Assembly (NCBI RefSeq): GCF_004340205.1
Contig: NZ_SLWB01000012.1
Coordinates: 54,862-118,861 of the forward strand
DNA: 64,000 bases
Source of the DNA: Acetobacteroides hydrogenigenes
GTDB taxonomy: Bacteria > Bacteroidota > Bacteroidia > Bacteroidales > ZOR0009
Reading direction: 5' to 3'
Position 1 is the stretch's first letter; each line of letters starts with the position of its first letter. A program made the translations under genes and the position numbers. Positions 45,606-55,664 of this stretch are shown here, one piece after another. The notes beneath the pieces are model-generated. The model was not told the DNA's origin, did not search any database, and saw nothing but the letters and a program-made list of their open reading frames with translations.

Positions 45606-45616
45606 ATCAAATGGTA

Positions 45617-46033
45617 TTACTCGGAGGTTAGCAAATGTATGGACTCCAGCGAGGCATCGTCTATGAAGGCCATATCGGCGCTTCCCGATGCCTTAAGAGT
45701 CCCGTTTTGGTAAAGGCTTCCTATTAGGATGCCCAGAGCAATGGTAGCAGCAACGGATGCTGCTAAAACAAGCGGACGAAAACGGGTAAGGATCGATGCT
45801 GAAGGCGATGTCTCTAGGCTCCCAATTCGAGCCATAACCCTCGAAGCAAGGAACGGACTAGGCTGCTGCCCTTTTTCGAGAGCAACAAACCGCTCGATTC
45901 CGGCCACTGCCCTTAGGCTTGCCGCACAGCGGCTGCACTTCGACAGATGCTCGCCTACGAGCATGCTCGTAGCTTCGGGTAACTCCCCGTTACGGTATTG
46001 TTCCAGGTAATCGATGCACTCCTTGCAGTTCAT
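45617..46033 (-). CDS. Anti-sigma factor with zinc-finger domain
   Basis: The 138-residue protein has the zinc-binding anti-sigma motif H29-x3-C33-x2-C36 in EHLSKCSRC with upstream Cys6. A membrane helix lies at about 87-107 and a short periplasmic tail follows. It should bind and hold the sigma factor encoded upstream until an envelope signal releases it. It lies 58 nt after the sigma gene and 11 nt before the Spy-like gene. Confidence 0.88.
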   Translation of the reverse strand: MNCKECIDYLEQYRNGELPEATSMLVGEHLSKCSRCAASLRAVAGIERFVALEKGQQPSPFLASRVMARIGSLETSPSASILTRFRPLVLAASVAATIALGILIGSLYQNGTLKASGSADMAFIDDASLESIHLLTSE

Positions 46034-46091
46034 TTTCTTTGCTTTTTATAGGGTTAGAACCTAAATCCTCTTTTTTCCTACGCCACCAGCG

Positions 46092-46673
46092 CTACTTTTT
46101 GTAGAAGGCGACCAGCTTTTTACGGAGGTTGGCCTTTGCGCGCTGCAGCAGCTGCTCCACAGCCCCCTCGCTGATCGACATAATGGCGGCAATCTCGCTT
46201 TGCGGCAGCTCGTCGTACCGGCTTAGGGTAAAGGCCACGCGCTGGCTTTCGGGTAGCGAGTCGATGGTCTGCTGCACGGCTTCGCTCTCCTGTGCTGAGA
46301 TGAGCAGTTGCTCCGGATTATCGCCCAACGGCATTACCGGAGGTTGCACCTCGGCCTTATCCTTAACAAACAGCCCCTCTATACGCTGGAATATGCTTCG
46401 GCGTTTGCTGTTGCGCATATGGTTTAGCGATGCGTTGACGGCTATACGGTAGAGCCAGGTAGATATCTTCGAATCGCCCTTAAAGCGGCCAAGCTGCTGG
46501 TAGGCGCTAATAAAAACCTCCTGGGTAAGATCCTCGGCATCTTCGCGGCTGTGCGTAAAGCCCATGCAGGTAGTAAACACCAAAGACTGATGCGCGCGTA
46601 CCATCTCGGCAAACAGTTCCTGCTCGCCTTTTAGTATTCGCTCAACAACCTCTGCCTCCTGCCTCAAATCCAT
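46092..46673 (-). CDS. ECF (RpoE-like) RNA polymerase sigma factor
   Basis: The 193-residue sigma-70 family protein comprises region 2 (about 20-90, with GFTHSREDAEDLTQEVFI and KISTWLYRIAVN) and region 4 (about 135-190, with LPESQRVAFTLSRYDELPQ and ISEGAVEQLLQRAK). The ATG at 46673 was preferred over a TTG eight codons upstream. It heads a cluster with an anti-sigma factor and probable envelope proteins, so it likely controls its own operon in response to envelope or metal stress. Confidence 0.93.
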   Translation of the reverse strand: MDLRQEAEVVERILKGEQELFAEMVRAHQSLVFTTCMGFTHSREDAEDLTQEVFISAYQQLGRFKGDSKISTWLYRIAVNASLNHMRNSKRRSIFQRIEGLFVKDKAEVQPPVMPLGDNPEQLLISAQESEAVQQTIDSLPESQRVAFTLSRYDELPQSEIAAIMSISEGAVEQLLQRAKANLRKKLVAFYKK

Positions 46674-46916
46674 ATCAAGTTCGAATTGCTTTACCAAGTT
46701 AGAAACAAAAGGAGATGATTTCCTACGGCCCTCCTAAAACTTTTTGGAGCTTGCAGCAAAGTGCAAAAATTCAGCACCAAATGGCAAGATTAGAATGCAA
46801 CTCAATAGCTTTAAAGCACATTTGCTTTTTAAAACCGCTATCCTTTTGTAAAAAACACATTAAAAAACTAACATACTTTAAAATGCGCAACAACTTTCAA
46901 ACTCTTCTTATTTATT

Positions 46917-46924
46917 TACATTTG
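46917..46924 (+). promoter_or_regulatory. -7 box of the AraC-type gene
   Basis: TACATTTG matches TAnnTTTG, 52 nt before the start codon at 46977. The region is shared with the divergent sigma-factor gene. Confidence 0.5.
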
Positions 46925-46976
46925 TACACGTTTAAATTGTATAGAGCACTTTTCACGAGAGGTAAGGGACAACTCC

Positions 46977-48122
46977 ATGGAACAACTCAACATAGTTAGC
47001 ATAGCCCTTCTTTCATTCTTCTTTGTTTCCTTTATCAGCAAGAAAGGGAAAACGCTGTCCGAAAACATCCTAATCTTTTGGCTAGGAGTGCTAATCGTTT
47101 CGCAGATAACCTACCTTATCGAAAAGTCGGTGCTGATACATCGCTTCCACTTTGTCGTAGAAAGCATATGCAGCATAAACATCATACATGGGGCTACGCT
47201 TCTGGTGTACGTAAAAAGCATGATCGACAAAGATTACAGGATTGGGCGAACCGAGCTTATTCACCTTACCCCTTTTGTAATTCTTATTGCCGCAAAACTC
47301 CTGATGCAGGACGTATGGAACCTGTACAGCTGCGCAGCCGAAGGCTCGTGCACCTGCTCCAACAATATTTACCTTAGGCTGATTAGCTGGTATAAGATTC
47401 TTGTTGTAGGAGCCTATGTAATCTATTCGCTTACCCTATACCTTAAAGCCAAGAAAAGCGACTCGTACCTTTTAGGACTATCCACCCAAACAAAATGGTG
47501 GATTACAACGGTAGTACTCGGAAGCGTAACCCTATTTGGCCTTATCGTAGCGCTAGAGCTGGTTCAGGTGCTCAGCATTTACCAGATTACCGACAAGCTG
47601 CTTGTTATAAATATTCTGACCTCCATATTCGCCATACTCTTTATTTACATTGGCAACAAGTACGCCTTCCTTCTTTCGAAGGTAAGCAATAGCGTAGAGA
47701 AACCTAAAAGGAAGAATAGCACTACCCCTACGGTACAGAATGACGAGTCGCTAATCGACCCTAAGTTCGAAAGGATATTCAACGAGGTGGAACAGCTAAT
47801 GAAGGAGCAGCAGCTCTACCTAGAGCCCGAGCTAACCCTAAGCATGGTTTCGGAAAGGATAAAGGTACCATCGGCCATTGTTTCTCAGGCCGTAAAGATC
47901 TTTACCAACCAGTCATTCCCTTCGTATATAAATACGTACAGGGTAGATATGGTAATCGAGAAAATGAATTCGCCGCTTTTTAAAACCTACACCATACTAT
48001 CGCTTGCGCTAGAGTCGGGCTTTAACTCTAAGGCCTCGTTTAACCGTATATTTAAGCAGCAAAAGGGCGTTACCCCCAGCGAGTACGCTACCCAGCTAGG
48101 CTTAAGCCCTAAGGAAGAGTAG
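46977..48122 (+). CDS. Membrane-bound AraC-family transcriptional regulator
   Basis: The 381-residue protein has about six to seven hydrophobic helices in residues 5-235. A C-terminal AraC HTH lies at about 270-375 (LTLSMVSERIKVPSAIVSQA, then LALESGFNSKASFNRIFKQQ and GVTPSEYATQLG). The regulator is thus anchored in the inner membrane, where the N-terminal helices may sense a signal. It lies directly before the peptide-utilisation locus and may control it, though that is inference. Confidence 0.88.
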   Translation: MEQLNIVSIALLSFFFVSFISKKGKTLSENILIFWLGVLIVSQITYLIEKSVLIHRFHFVVESICSINIIHGATLLVYVKSMIDKDYRIGRTELIHLTPFVILIAAKLLMQDVWNLYSCAAEGSCTCSNNIYLRLISWYKILVVGAYVIYSLTLYLKAKKSDSYLLGLSTQTKWWITTVVLGSVTLFGLIVALELVQVLSIYQITDKLLVINILTSIFAILFIYIGNKYAFLLSKVSNSVEKPKRKNSTTPTVQNDESLIDPKFERIFNEVEQLMKEQQLYLEPELTLSMVSERIKVPSAIVSQAVKIFTNQSFPSYINTYRVDMVIEKMNSPLFKTYTILSLALESGFNSKASFNRIFKQQKGVTPSEYATQLGLSPKEE

Positions 48123-48530
48123 CCCCATCCTCTATACAACTTTCTACCGGTAAATGAATGCTATTGAATATAGCATGCCATGTACTACAACCATCCATTT
48201 AGCACGCACCAATTCTATGGAGTAACGTTTCCTCGTGTTATAGCATAACCCGTCTTTTCACAGCTCAGCCTATCGTTTCATAGGAGCAAAAGAGGATGTC
48301 GATTCAAACGTCCTATTAAGCAGAGCTGCTTTTCCAAGCTAAAATTTGTCCACAGGCAGCACCTCTCCGTTTAGGCAATGGTATCAATTAATATTATACG
48401 CCTAATTAATTGCACTTTACATCGTGCCAAAATCATTTTTTTAAGACCTAAACAACAGGTATCAAATATTGAATTAAGACGACATCCGCTTGTTGTTGTG
48501 CGTTATTTGCTACCGAAAACTCCTAAACCT
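48123..48530. other. Intergenic region before the peptide-utilisation locus
   Basis: No gene is supported. A 7-bp perfect hairpin, ATGCTAT-TGAAT-ATAGCAT (48158-48176), may act as a weak terminator of the AraC-type gene. The frame of the next gene is open back to 48378, but the first 51 codons do not look like part of the protein. Confidence 0.4.
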
Positions 48531-49658
48531 ATGTTCGAGAACCAAGACAAAAACAGAAAAGATGAGGGGAATGCCAAGCACGTTCCGGAAGGTTCCCCTA
48601 ATAGTTGGACAGGTCCTCCAAACGAGCAAGACCTAAACAAAAAGCGATATGCGGTTAAGCTGATCGAGAAGCGCACAGGACTTCTAATTTTGGCAGCTTC
48701 GCTAATGTTTATACTGGTCTCCGTTTACTTTATCTCCCAAAAGAACCTTTACGTCTACCGAGACGTATGGCAAGTTTTGGCCTTCAGCAAGAATGTAGAT
48801 GCATTTGAATTCGACAGCTACAAGACCATTCAAAATTCGGTAGGGTTTGAGTTGCTATCCGACAAGTTCAAGCGCAAAAAAGGGTTCTACGGCATCCAGT
48901 ATAACCCCAAAAAAAGGCATCTAACCGTTTATGCAAACGACAGCGCCGTAACCGAGAAGAGCATTCGCAAGATACTCCACACCAAAGCAAAAAGCGCAGT
49001 TGGCTATCCAGATGATTCATCCAAACACCTCTTTAGGTACAGGCTAACCATCGAGAACTACTACGATTCGTTCGATGGGCTCATACTAAAGAACAAGCTG
49101 CAATCAATGAAGGGGGTTTACTACATCGAATCCACCTTTAAAAATGATCTTTATGTCGATATCTTCGGAAACAAAGGGCTTAACATTGACTCCTTAAAGG
49201 CAAGGATAGAAAACCCAACGGTTGTAATGCCCTTAAAGAAAAAGCTCACAGAGGTGAGCACCGACTATGCCGTAAATACGGTCGATATTACCAACGCCGA
49301 TAGCCAACGCGGCAGAATTTTAAACAAGATCTTCATAAAAGACGATTTTGAATCGTCAACCCCCATCTCTGATAGCAGAAGGCTAGATACGCTGAAGCTA
49401 GCGATGAAGAAATTTCCTTTCGGAAGAAAGCTCACTTTTTCATCATTTCGTAATGACATTGAAATCGAACGATTCCATATTCAGAGCATAAAAGCAACGA
49501 ATACAAGGGGTCCTGAGCTTGAAATAGTATTTGAGAGCAAAAGACCTTCGGATAAGGAAAAGCTGTTTTTGCTCCTAAACCGACCATCCTTCACCCATAT
49601 GTCGAAGGGTAAGAAAAAGGCTGTGGAAAACCCATACGTTTTTGCAAAGAAGAATTAA
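48531..49658 (+). CDS. Single-span membrane protein with HMA-like repeats, unknown function
   Basis: The protein is 375 residues from the ATG at 48531, with a hydrophilic cytoplasmic N-terminus, one membrane helix at about 49-69 and a large exported part. The exported part seems to hold ferredoxin-like beta-alpha-beta units (for example residues about 168-228 with YRLTIENYYDSFDG and MKGVYYIESTFKNDLYVDIF) similar to HMA domains but without CxxC. This is inference by eye. It lies 21 nt before the SusC gene and is probably first in that operon. Earlier ATGs give an unlikely basic leader. Confidence 0.65.
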   Translation: MFENQDKNRKDEGNAKHVPEGSPNSWTGPPNEQDLNKKRYAVKLIEKRTGLLILAASLMFILVSVYFISQKNLYVYRDVWQVLAFSKNVDAFEFDSYKTIQNSVGFELLSDKFKRKKGFYGIQYNPKKRHLTVYANDSAVTEKSIRKILHTKAKSAVGYPDDSSKHLFRYRLTIENYYDSFDGLILKNKLQSMKGVYYIESTFKNDLYVDIFGNKGLNIDSLKARIENPTVVMPLKKKLTEVSTDYAVNTVDITNADSQRGRILNKIFIKDDFESSTPISDSRRLDTLKLAMKKFPFGRKLTFSSFRNDIEIERFHIQSIKATNTRGPELEIVFESKRPSDKEKLFLLLNRPSFTHMSKGKKKAVENPYVFAKKN

Positions 49659-49679
49659 CCAACTACAATCAAAATCTAA

Positions 49680-52600
49680 ATGACTAAGCGATCATTGATG
49701 CTTTTGCTCATGCTGGTAGCTACCGTTACAGCATTTGCGCAAGTCAGGAATGTAAAGGGAAAGGTGCTCGACAAGAATAAGCAGCCTATCCCAGGAGCAC
49801 ACGTGCTCCTAAAAGGCTCGAGAATAGGATCTTCAACGGGTATTAATGGAGATTTTTCTATTAAAGTATCCGATGCCAACACCACGCTTATTATAAGCAT
49901 GATTGGCTATAAAACCAAGGAACTTGCCATTGGCAAGCAAAACGAAGTAGTTGTTACCCTCGAGGATGAAAACATACAGCTCGAGGAAGCAATTGTAATG
50001 GGATATGGTACAAAAAGATCGAGAGAAAGCGTTGTTGGTGCCGTAGAGCAGATCTCGGCAAAGGAGCTTAAGATTGATAGGGTAACCGAAAGCGTTGACA
50101 AGATGCTCGAGGGACGTATTGCTGGAGTATACATCGAAAACACTTCGGGAGATCCAGGTACCGCTTCTATTAACATTCAGGTTCGAGGTCAGGGTGCGCT
50201 CTCTAAGGTATCTAGTTCAGACATCGTATCATCAAGTCAACCGCTTATTATCATCGATGGTGTGCCTATGAACGATGCCTCTAACCCTAACATGGATAAG
50301 AAGTTTAATAACGATGTCACCCAAACTAACCCTCTTTCGCTAATAAACCCCGAGGATATCGAAACCCTTACCGTGCTTAAGGATGCTGCTACAGCGGCAA
50401 TATATGGTGCCAATGCTGCCAACGGAGTTATCCTTATCACGACCAAACGTGGCCAATCCGGCAAAGCCTCGTTCAACATTTCGCATCAGATGAGCGTTGG
50501 TAACATTATCAACGAAATGAAGTTTCTTAATACCGATCAGTACGTTAAGCTGGCAATTGAGGCGCAGACGAATGCAGGCGTAGATCTTGCCACTGCCACC
50601 GAAAAAGCAGGCCCCACCAACATCAACACCAACTGGTACGATTTGGTAACACGTCAATCGCAAACATCGCAGACAAACCTTAGCGTATCTGGAGGTGCAG
50701 GAAGTACAACCTACCGCTTTTCGGCTGGCTACAACAATACCAAAACCATTACGCTAGGTAACCAGCTCTCGCGTATTACATCGCGTTTGAACCTGAACAC
50801 AAAGCTATCCGAAAAAACAGATTTCGACCTTGTATTTGGATTCTCGATGTCGGACAAGGATGCGTTTAGCATATATGGCACTGCTTTTGCCTTTAAGCCA
50901 AACCTATCGCCCTACAATGCCGATGGTACATTCAACAACAATCCTCCGTTCGACAAGATTGCCAATCCTCTTGCTGCCCTAGCGCAGAATAAGAATCAGA
51001 AGAAAGATTACTATACCAATGGTAGTGCTACCCTAAACTATCACTTTAGCAAAGACCTGAGCATAAGAAGCTTGTTTGGAGTTGACTACACAAATAATCG
51101 TAGCTACATATTCGACTCTAAAAAGAATGCAGCTGGAGCCAACTCAGGAGGTAGGGTTAAAGATGTTTACCAAATGCAGTTTAACTGGATAAACTCAACT
51201 AGCATAGAGTGGAATAAGCAGCTTGCTGAAAAGCATAACATCTCGGCTCTTGCGGGAATAGAACTAACCGATAAGAAATCGAACGGCTTAAGAGCAACAG
51301 AAAGCAAGCTGCCAATTGAAAAGCTACCAATTATCGGTATTGGTTCGGATGAGAATACCTCGGCGTACGCAAGCGAATCCTCGGAAGGAACCCTATCCTA
51401 CTTTAGCCGTTTGGGTTATAGCTACGGAGGAAAGTATAATGTTAGCATCAATGCAAGACGCGATGCATCATCAATTTTTGGAGGGGATGTTCAGGCAGAG
51501 CTCTTCGGATCGATAGGAGCTACCTGGAATATTTCGAAGGAGGATTGGTTCCCTAAAAAATACATCAACTATGCAAACGTTCGTGCTTCGTACGGTAGCA
51601 CCGGAAACTCACGCATAGGATCATATTCTGCTCGTGGAACCTATAACTATAGCGGATCGTACGTTTACAACGGTATGGGAGGTTCGCGCCCTAGCACGGC
51701 TCCAAACCCTGCTTTAGGTTGGGAAAAGAACTACAAGCTAAACCTCGGGGCTGATTTCTCCATTCTAAAATCGAAAGTAAACGTTTCGGTAGACTACTAC
51801 CGCAACAATATTTACGATGCTATACAATCACTATACATAGCTCTTGAATCGGGATTTAGCTCCGTTTCAGCCAATACTAGCGACATGGTAAATAAGGGTA
51901 TTGAGCTAACAATAAGAACTAGAAACTTTGACAAGGAGTTTAAGTGGAGAACCAACTTTAACATCTCTAGCAATTCCAACAAGATTACCCGTCTTTCGAA
52001 CAACTTGGATAAACTCGCGCAAAGCGGCTACACCTTTACCGGCTTAAAGGTAGGAAAAGATGTGAGCGGCATTTACACGGCTAGGTATGCAGGTGTCGAC
52101 CCTCAAACAGGTACAACCTTATGGTACTTAAAGGACGGTTCAATTACAAACGATGCCAAGCTTGCAAACAGTATAGAAAACAGGGTTTATGTAGGAAAAG
52201 CTAGTCCCGATTTTTTTGGAGGTTTTACCAACGACTTCGAATATAAAAGGGTAACGCTTACCATTGCTACAACCTTCAACATTGGAGGCCACAAGGCAAT
52301 TCCATACAACTACCTGTACATGAACTCTGACGGACGTCAGATTCTAATTCAAAACCAGTCGATCAACCAGCTTAACCGATGGACAACACCTGGTCAGATT
52401 ACCGATGTTCCAAAGCTTTCGACCGACAACTACGTTGGATACGGTTCAACCCGCTACCTATACGACTTGACCAATGTTTGCCTTAAAACGATTTCGTTAA
52501 GCTATAGGATACCATCAGAAATTGCCAAGAAAGTGCTTCTCGAAAATGCCAGTTTCAACTTCCAAATAAGCAACCTTGGCTACTGGTATAAGGATAAGAA

Positions 52601-52688
52601 GGGAGGAAGCGGAAACGGTATTGCCGAATACCGCTATTCATTCCCCGAAGCTCGCCAAATAACTTTTGGTCTTGACCTTAAATTCTAA
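49680..52688 (+). CDS. SusC/RagA-family TonB-linked outer-membrane transporter
   Basis: The 1002-residue protein has a signal peptide (about 1-20), a carboxypeptidase-like domain (VKGKVLDKNKQPIPGAHVLL, 24-100) and the SusC plug signature LEEAIVMGYGTKRSRESVVG. Further plug motifs (IQVRGQGALS, LIIIDGVPMND, NPEDIETLTVLKDAAT, YGANAANGVILITTK) precede a long barrel. With the SusD-like lipoprotein 12 nt downstream it forms an outer-membrane import complex. The two secreted peptidases in the operon suggest peptides rather than glycans as cargo. Confidence 0.96.
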   Translation: MTKRSLMLLLMLVATVTAFAQVRNVKGKVLDKNKQPIPGAHVLLKGSRIGSSTGINGDFSIKVSDANTTLIISMIGYKTKELAIGKQNEVVVTLEDENIQLEEAIVMGYGTKRSRESVVGAVEQISAKELKIDRVTESVDKMLEGRIAGVYIENTSGDPGTASINIQVRGQGALSKVSSSDIVSSSQPLIIIDGVPMNDASNPNMDKKFNNDVTQTNPLSLINPEDIETLTVLKDAATAAIYGANAANGVILITTKRGQSGKASFNISHQMSVGNIINEMKFLNTDQYVKLAIEAQTNAGVDLATATEKAGPTNINTNWYDLVTRQSQTSQTNLSVSGGAGSTTYRFSAGYNNTKTITLGNQLSRITSRLNLNTKLSEKTDFDLVFGFSMSDKDAFSIYGTAFAFKPNLSPYNADGTFNNNPPFDKIANPLAALAQNKNQKKDYYTNGSATLNYHFSKDLSIRSLFGVDYTNNRSYIFDSKKNAAGANSGGRVKDVYQMQFNWINSTSIEWNKQLAEKHNISALAGIELTDKKSNGLRATESKLPIEKLPIIGIGSDENTSAYASESSEGTLSYFSRLGYSYGGKYNVSINARRDASSIFGGDVQAELFGSIGATWNISKEDWFPKKYINYANVRASYGSTGNSRIGSYSARGTYNYSGSYVYNGMGGSRPSTAPNPALGWEKNYKLNLGADFSILKSKVNVSVDYYRNNIYDAIQSLYIALESGFSSVSANTSDMVNKGIELTIRTRNFDKEFKWRTNFNISSNSNKITRLSNNLDKLAQSGYTFTGLKVGKDVSGIYTARYAGVDPQTGTTLWYLKDGSITNDAKLANSIENRVYVGKASPDFFGGFTNDFEYKRVTLTIATTFNIGGHKAIPYNYLYMNSDGRQILIQNQSINQLNRWTTPGQITDVPKLSTDNYVGYGSTRYLYDLTNVCLKTISLSYRIPSEIAKKVLLENASFNFQISNLGYWYKDKKGGSGNGIAEYRYSFPEARQITFGLDLKF

Positions 52689-52700
52689 ACTAAAAGAGCA

Positions 52701-54113
52701 ATGAAAAAAGTCATATATAGAATTGCAATTGCAGCAATCATCTTGTCAGGTGCTACATCTTGCGAAAGCTTTCTCGACAGAGAACCTACAATGTCCATTT
52801 CGAAGAGCGAAATGTTCAAGGACATGGAGGGGCTTAACTACGCTACTATTGGAATGTACAGCAATGCCATCTCGCTATTTAATGGGCCATTAATTCCATA
52901 CTCGGAGGCGCGTAGCGGCAACCTAAAGCTTGCAAAAACGATGACTATCGCATACGCTTCGCGTATGCAACCATCGTACGAATTCAACAACCTGTACGAT
53001 GACACCGACGATGCAGCCAATAGACTTTACGAACCTTTTTACGAAGTCATCAATCAAGCCAATGATATCATTGAGGCATGCAAAACGGTAAACTATCCCG
53101 ACGCTAAGAGCAGGGACAACTGCTACGGAGAAGCGCTATTCTTTAGGGCTCTATCGCACTTTACACTTTGTAATCTTTATGCCCAACCATACATTGCATC
53201 GAACTTAGGAAATGAGCTCTCCATTGTCTTAATGGACAAAGCTATTCCAACCTTCGAGTACCCAACCCGAAGCAAGCTTTATAAGGTGTACGACCTAATC
53301 ATCTCCGATTTAAAGCAAGCTGAGCTACTTTTAGCGAACAACAGCCGTACCACAGGCATTAAGCAGGCATGGGTATCGCAAGCTGCAGCACAAGCCCTAT
53401 TGGCAAGGGTTTACCTCTACAAAAACGATTGGGAAAATGCCGCCATATACGCCAACAAGGTAATTGCCAATAGCAGCTATGCACCTCTTACGAACGCTAA
53501 CTACGAAAGTGCGTGGAATTCGACATCCGTTAATACAGAGGATATTTTTGTATTCGATTTTTCGAATATTACACAAAAGAATATCTCTACCTATTTTGGA
53601 GTTCCCGATACCGAAAAATCAGTCCACTTCAGCGTTAGCAACGATTTGAAAAAGCTTTATTCCGCTTCGGATGTTCGCGCTAAGCTGATAGTACCACTAC
53701 CTAGCGACAACCGTGACACGGTTACAACTAAGTATAAGGCGATTGGGCTTAAAGAACGCTACATATCCTTTCTACGTCTAAGCGAAATGTACCTTATCCG
53801 TGCCGAAGCTTCGGCAGAAAACGGAGATGTTGTTCAAGCACGTAACGACCTTAACACCATAAGGCTTCGCGCAGATGTTTTGGCTACCCCTATTTACCCT
53901 TCGGGTCCTGCTCTAATTGATGCCATAATGCTAGAACGCCGAAAAGAACTCGCATTCGAGGGGCATACCTACTACGACTTTATTCGCAAGGGGAAAGGTA
54001 TAACCAGAACCGATTTTAATGGGGTTCAAAACAAGGACATACCCTTCCCTAGCAGCAAGCTATACCTACCATTCCCAAAGAATGCCGTAGAGCATAACCC
54101 GAACCTTAAATAA
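52701..54113 (+). CDS. SusD/RagB-family surface lipoprotein
   Basis: The 470-residue lipoprotein (lipobox cysteine C21 in SGATSC) has a SusD fold: the start CESFLDREPTMSISKSEMF, TPR-like helices and the C-terminal signature LRLSEMYLIRAEASAENGD, RRKELAFEGHTYYDFIRKG. It acts as the lid and ligand-binding partner of the SusC-type transporter encoded just upstream. Confidence 0.95.
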   Translation: MKKVIYRIAIAAIILSGATSCESFLDREPTMSISKSEMFKDMEGLNYATIGMYSNAISLFNGPLIPYSEARSGNLKLAKTMTIAYASRMQPSYEFNNLYDDTDDAANRLYEPFYEVINQANDIIEACKTVNYPDAKSRDNCYGEALFFRALSHFTLCNLYAQPYIASNLGNELSIVLMDKAIPTFEYPTRSKLYKVYDLIISDLKQAELLLANNSRTTGIKQAWVSQAAAQALLARVYLYKNDWENAAIYANKVIANSSYAPLTNANYESAWNSTSVNTEDIFVFDFSNITQKNISTYFGVPDTEKSVHFSVSNDLKKLYSASDVRAKLIVPLPSDNRDTVTTKYKAIGLKERYISFLRLSEMYLIRAEASAENGDVVQARNDLNTIRLRADVLATPIYPSGPALIDAIMLERRKELAFEGHTYYDFIRKGKGITRTDFNGVQNKDIPFPSSKLYLPFPKNAVEHNPNLK

Positions 54114-54125
54114 ATTCTAAGTGAT

Positions 54126-55658
54126 ATGAAGACTACCAAACAAATCTTTGCACTGCTACTAACCTTTGCAGTGCTGGCAATTGGATGTAAAAAGGAGGAC
54201 GACGATCCAACTACACCAACCGTTTCGTTCGAGCAAAGTTCCCTTCAGGTTTACGAAAACCAAAGTGGAGAAATCCGCGTTAAGGTTAACCTATCGGAAC
54301 CAACACAAAAACAGGTACAAATTCCAATCGAGGTTACAGGAACTGCTGTTGCCGGAACCAACTACCAAATTGGCGACACACAGTTTGTTACTATTGATGC
54401 TGGTGCTCTATTGGGAGAAGTTATCCTTCAACCCAAAATTTCGACAACAAGCGAAGACTACACCCTAACCATCACCTTAAAGCAAGCGGCCGGTTTTATT
54501 GTAGATCCAACAAAGAACACCTTCACCCTAACCATTCTCGACTCTCAAAAGTCGAACTTGACTAAGGTGTCATTCGCAAACACCAACGAGGTGATAACAA
54601 ACCCTCTGCTTGCCGAAGCAATTGAGGTTAAGGTGGCCCTTACCGAGCTTTCGACCAAGGATATAGTTGTTCCAATTACAATTACAGGAGCAACCGAAGG
54701 AGTAGACTTTACCACCGAAGGATTGGAGAGCGGTAGCATTCGTATTCCTGCAAATGCACTAGAAGCTTCCTTTAAGGTAAAAATTAAGAGTGCCGATATT
54801 GTTGCAGAAAAAGCAGTAGACATTAGCATATCTGGCGATACACCAAACTACATTGTTGATAAAACAAAGAACGCCGCAAAGATTACCCTGATAAATCCTG
54901 AGGTTAACTTTGGCTCATCGTTCTTTACCGATGCCAACCTTTTCAAGTTCTTCTTCTTAAGCAACGGCACTTCTACTCAGTATGACGCAAAAACGGCATA
55001 CAACATGAAGGGGTATCGCTGGAATGGTACCACAAGCGCATTTGCTACTGCAAGCGGTCAACCCTACATAAACAAGCATAAAACCATTCGCAATGCTTGG
55101 GATGTAGAAGTACACAACTGGTTTAAAAAGCAAGGATGGTCTACTTCAATTACGATTCCCGAACTCGAAAGATGGGAAATCCAAACAGGCGACCTGCTAA
55201 ATATCGCCAGCTGTTTTCCTGCTAACTACCTTGCTGAGTATGCCAAGACTACGGCCATGATTGGCAATGGTAATTGCTTCCTAAAGTTCATTCCAACACA
55301 AAAAGATGGGCTTAAAGGAGTCGTAACAATTCCAACACAAGATCTTACGGTATACAAGGCAAAACCAGAATTCAAATGGTTCGAGTACACTGTGGTTTCT
55401 ACCAAAAACGTATATAACTGGTATGCCGATTCGCGTGCAACAAATGGCAACTTGGCTGCTTCAACAAACGTTGAGCCAGTAACTATTAAGGTTGAAAATG
55501 CCGTTGGCACCTACGATCTGACAACCACTCCTGCAACCATCCAGATTGATGTAACCCTTTCTTCTGCCGATACCAACTTTGCACCAGCAGATGCAACGGT
55601 TTACAGCAAGGCCGATGGTAAGTACACCATTCGATACAAATTTACTCCTAACAAGTAA
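54126..55658 (+). CDS. Surface-exposed lipoprotein with Calx-beta-like domains
   Basis: The 510-residue lipoprotein (C21) has the sequence CKKEDDDP after the lipobox, a charged/acidic signal typical of lipoproteins sent to the Bacteroidota cell surface. Two beta-sandwich domains follow (about 32-140 and 145-255: VSFEQSSLQVYENQSGEIRV, SIRIPANALEASFKVKI), resembling Calx-beta or DUF4843 domains, then a C-terminal domain with aromatics (ELERWEIQTGDLLN). It is the third gene of the SusC/D unit and probably binds the same ligand at the surface. Confidence 0.8.
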   Translation: MKTTKQIFALLLTFAVLAIGCKKEDDDPTTPTVSFEQSSLQVYENQSGEIRVKVNLSEPTQKQVQIPIEVTGTAVAGTNYQIGDTQFVTIDAGALLGEVILQPKISTTSEDYTLTITLKQAAGFIVDPTKNTFTLTILDSQKSNLTKVSFANTNEVITNPLLAEAIEVKVALTELSTKDIVVPITITGATEGVDFTTEGLESGSIRIPANALEASFKVKIKSADIVAEKAVDISISGDTPNYIVDKTKNAAKITLINPEVNFGSSFFTDANLFKFFFLSNGTSTQYDAKTAYNMKGYRWNGTTSAFATASGQPYINKHKTIRNAWDVEVHNWFKKQGWSTSITIPELERWEIQTGDLLNIASCFPANYLAEYAKTTAMIGNGNCFLKFIPTQKDGLKGVVTIPTQDLTVYKAKPEFKWFEYTVVSTKNVYNWYADSRATNGNLAASTNVEPVTIKVENAVGTYDLTTTPATIQIDVTLSSADTNFAPADATVYSKADGKYTIRYKFTPNK

Positions 55659-55664
55659 TTTTAA

